Below, in pieces: positions 14,688 to 16,114 of a stretch of DNA of 16,114 bases. The position numbers and the translations under genes were made by a program. The notes under the pieces are model-generated. The model was given only the letters and a program-made list of their open reading frames with translations. It was not told where the DNA came from and did no database searches. Origin of the DNA: Chloroflexota bacterium (lineage in GTDB: Bacteria > Chloroflexota > Anaerolineae > UBA7937 > JACPPX01). The stretch covers positions 1 to 16,114 of the forward strand of contig JACPPX010000073.1 of NCBI GenBank assembly GCA_016190785.1, in the 5' to 3' direction. The stretch's first letter is position 1. Every line of letters begins with the position of its first letter.

Positions 14688-16114
14688 TCACACTTCAGTG
14701 ATCACCGGCAGGATCATCGGGCGGCGCTTGGTCTTTTCATAGAGATATTTGCTCAAGACCTCGTGGATCTTCTTATTGGCCGCGGCGCGGCCCCCTCCCT
14801 TGTCTAATGCCTCGCGCACTCTTTCTTTGGCTTCGGCCAAAAGTTCCTCGGATTTGGGGAGGTAGACAAAACCGCGGGTGACGAGATCCGGCCCGGAGAG
14901 GAGTTTACCATTTTTGCCGTCGATGGTCACTACGGCAATGACAAATCCGTCGTGGGATAGAAGATGGCGGTCGCGCAGGACCTCTTGCCCCACATCCCCA
15001 ACTCCTAAACCATCGACCATGACCTGGCCGGCGGAGACCCGTTCTCCAATCCGCGCCCCTTTTTGGTCGATCTCCAGCACCTGGCCATCTTCCAGGACAA
15101 AAATCTGGGCGGGGTCCATCCCTGCCTCTTGGGCCAGTTCCCCGTGCAGGGTAAGGTGACGGGGTTCGCCGTGGAGGGGCATGAAATAACGAGGTTTGAG
15201 CATGCCCAGGAGGAGTTTGAGTTCCTCGCGGCTGGCATGGCCGGAGACATGGACGCGGTTCAGTTCGTGATAATAGACCTGCACTCCCAAGCGGAATAAA
15301 TTATTGAGAGTGCGGTGCACCACTTCTTCGTTGCCGGGGATGGGGGTGGCAGACATGATCACTGTGTCCCCGGGGACCAGGGTGAGTTGGGGGTGATCGC
15401 GGTTGGCCATGCGCACCAGGACTGAGGCCGGCTCCCCCTGGCTTCCGGTGCAGACGATGGCCAGCCGTTCTGGTGGGGTGTGGGGGATGGCCTCGGGTTT
15501 GAGGAGAGTCCGGTCATGAACTTTTAAGTAGCCCAATTCTTTGGCCATTTTGACATTGTTCTGCATGCTCCGCCCCACTACTGCTACTTGGCGGCGATGG
15601 GCAGTGGCGGCATCGATCACTTGCTGCACGCGGGAGATGTTAGAGGCAAAGGTGGTGACAATTATCCTTCCCTTGGTCTGGGCAAAGACCCGCTCAAAAG
15701 TTTCCCCTACTTCCTGCTCTGAGGGGGTGAAACCGGGCCGCTCGGCGTTGGTGCTATCGGCCATAAGGAGGAGCACCCCCTTACCTCCCAATTCGGCCAG
15801 TTTGGCGAAATCGGTGGTTTTGCCATCCACTGGAGTTTGGTCGAACTTGTAGTCGCCGGAGTGAACCACGGTCCCTAGCGGGGTGTGCACCGCCAAGCCC
15901 ACCCCATCGGGGATGCTGTGGCAAACGCGATAAGGTTGGATGCGGAAGGGAGGGAGGTTGATGGTCTCGTGGGGGCGGATAGTGGTGATGTGGGTCCCTT
16001 TGATCCTCTGCTCCTTGAGTTTCACTTCGATGAGTCCTCGGGTCAGCCGGGTGGCGTAAAGGGGGGGATTTACTTCTCGGAGGAGATAGGGGAGAGCCCC
16101 GATGTGGTCCTCGT
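14688..16114 (-). CDS. rnj: Ribonuclease J (5' end cut by window)
   Basis: RNase J is a zinc-dependent metallo-beta-lactamase/beta-CASP nuclease with 5'-to-3' exonuclease and endonuclease activity, used for mRNA turnover and rRNA maturation. The frame stays open to the right edge, and 474 residues are visible; about 80 N-terminal residues are probably missing from the usual 555. The visible part begins within the HxHxDH metal motif, as EDHIGALPYLL. It continues with HSGDYKFDQTPVDG, the metal-binding ADSTNAERPG, the beta-CASP segments FASNISRVQQVIDAA and CTGSQGEPASVLVRMA, then VSGHASREE and PLHGEPRHL. The C-terminal domain follows and ends RRPMILPVITEV. The GTG at 16025 is an internal Val codon, not the start. 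Confidence 0.96.
   Translation of the reverse strand, partial: EDHIGALPYLLREVNPPLYATRLTRGLIEVKLKEQRIKGTHITTIRPHETINLPPFRIQPYRVCHSIPDGVGLAVHTPLGTVVHSGDYKFDQTPVDGKTTDFAKLAELGGKGVLLLMADSTNAERPGFTPSEQEVGETFERVFAQTKGRIIVTTFASNISRVQQVIDAATAHRRQVAVVGRSMQNNVKMAKELGYLKVHDRTLLKPEAIPHTPPERLAIVCTGSQGEPASVLVRMANRDHPQLTLVPGDTVIMSATPIPGNEEVVHRTLNNLFRLGVQVYYHELNRVHVSGHASREELKLLLGMLKPRYFMPLHGEPRHLTLHGELAQEAGMDPAQIFVLEDGQVLEIDQKGARIGERVSAGQVMVDGLGVGDVGQEVLRDRHLLSHDGFVIAVVTIDGKNGKLLSGPDLVTRGFVYLPKSEELLAEAKERVREALDKGGGRAAANKKIHEVLSKYLYEKTKRRPMILPVITEV

Overview
This window holds nine complete protein genes and two cut by its edges. All but one are on the minus strand. The short intergenic gaps, the perfect CIRCE element upstream of hrcA-grpE, the RNase J, the BMP/NupOPQ-type transporter and the large membrane glycosyltransferase with a C-terminal beta domain fit a Gram-positive-like or Chloroflexota (Anaerolineae-like) bacterium of mid-to-high GC. 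That assignment is inference; no ribosomal or phylogenetic marker gene is present.

Layout, following minus-strand transcription from the right edge: (1) RNase J (14688-16114), missing its N-terminus. (2) A nucleoside/simple-sugar ABC transporter operon: BMP-family lipoprotein (13451-14491), a strong hairpin terminator or attenuator (13401-13433), a double ATPase (11833-13347) and two permeases (10545-11885 and 9268-10530). It is driven by a TATAAT promoter overlapped by a 15-bp palindrome at 14606-14620. (3) A two-gene surface-glycan unit: a membrane-tethered GH39/GH5-like glycosidase (7520-9208) with its own candidate, nearly leaderless promoter, then a GT-C (PMT/ArnT-like) membrane glycosyltransferase (5593-7545). 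(4) A lone plus-strand gene for a membrane-anchored LysM protein with a Thr/Pro-rich linker (5162-5548). (5) Divergent from it, a three-gene unit: GT2 glycosyltransferase (4017-5051), a second GT2 (3109-3999) and a polyprenyl-phosphate sugar-1-phosphate transferase (1709-3112). (6) The heat-shock unit hrcA (547-1575) and grpE (1-530, truncated), with an excellent TTGACA-17-TATTAT promoter running into a perfect CIRCE operator.

How the genes may work together: the transferase should start a lipid-linked glycan on undecaprenyl phosphate, and the two GT2 enzymes could extend it in the cytoplasm. The GT-C enzyme would transfer lipid-linked sugars outside the membrane, where the tethered glycosidase could trim product. 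No flippase, polymerase or ligase is visible, so the pathway is incomplete here. The transporter operon probably imports nucleosides, and hrcA-grpE is a standard class I heat-shock module. I see no mobile element, CRISPR array, tRNA or rRNA. No intergenic gap exceeds about 200 bases. The most novel-looking items are the palindromic operator at the transporter promoter, the glycosidase/GT-C pair, and the inverted repeat between the divergent LysM and GT2 genes.
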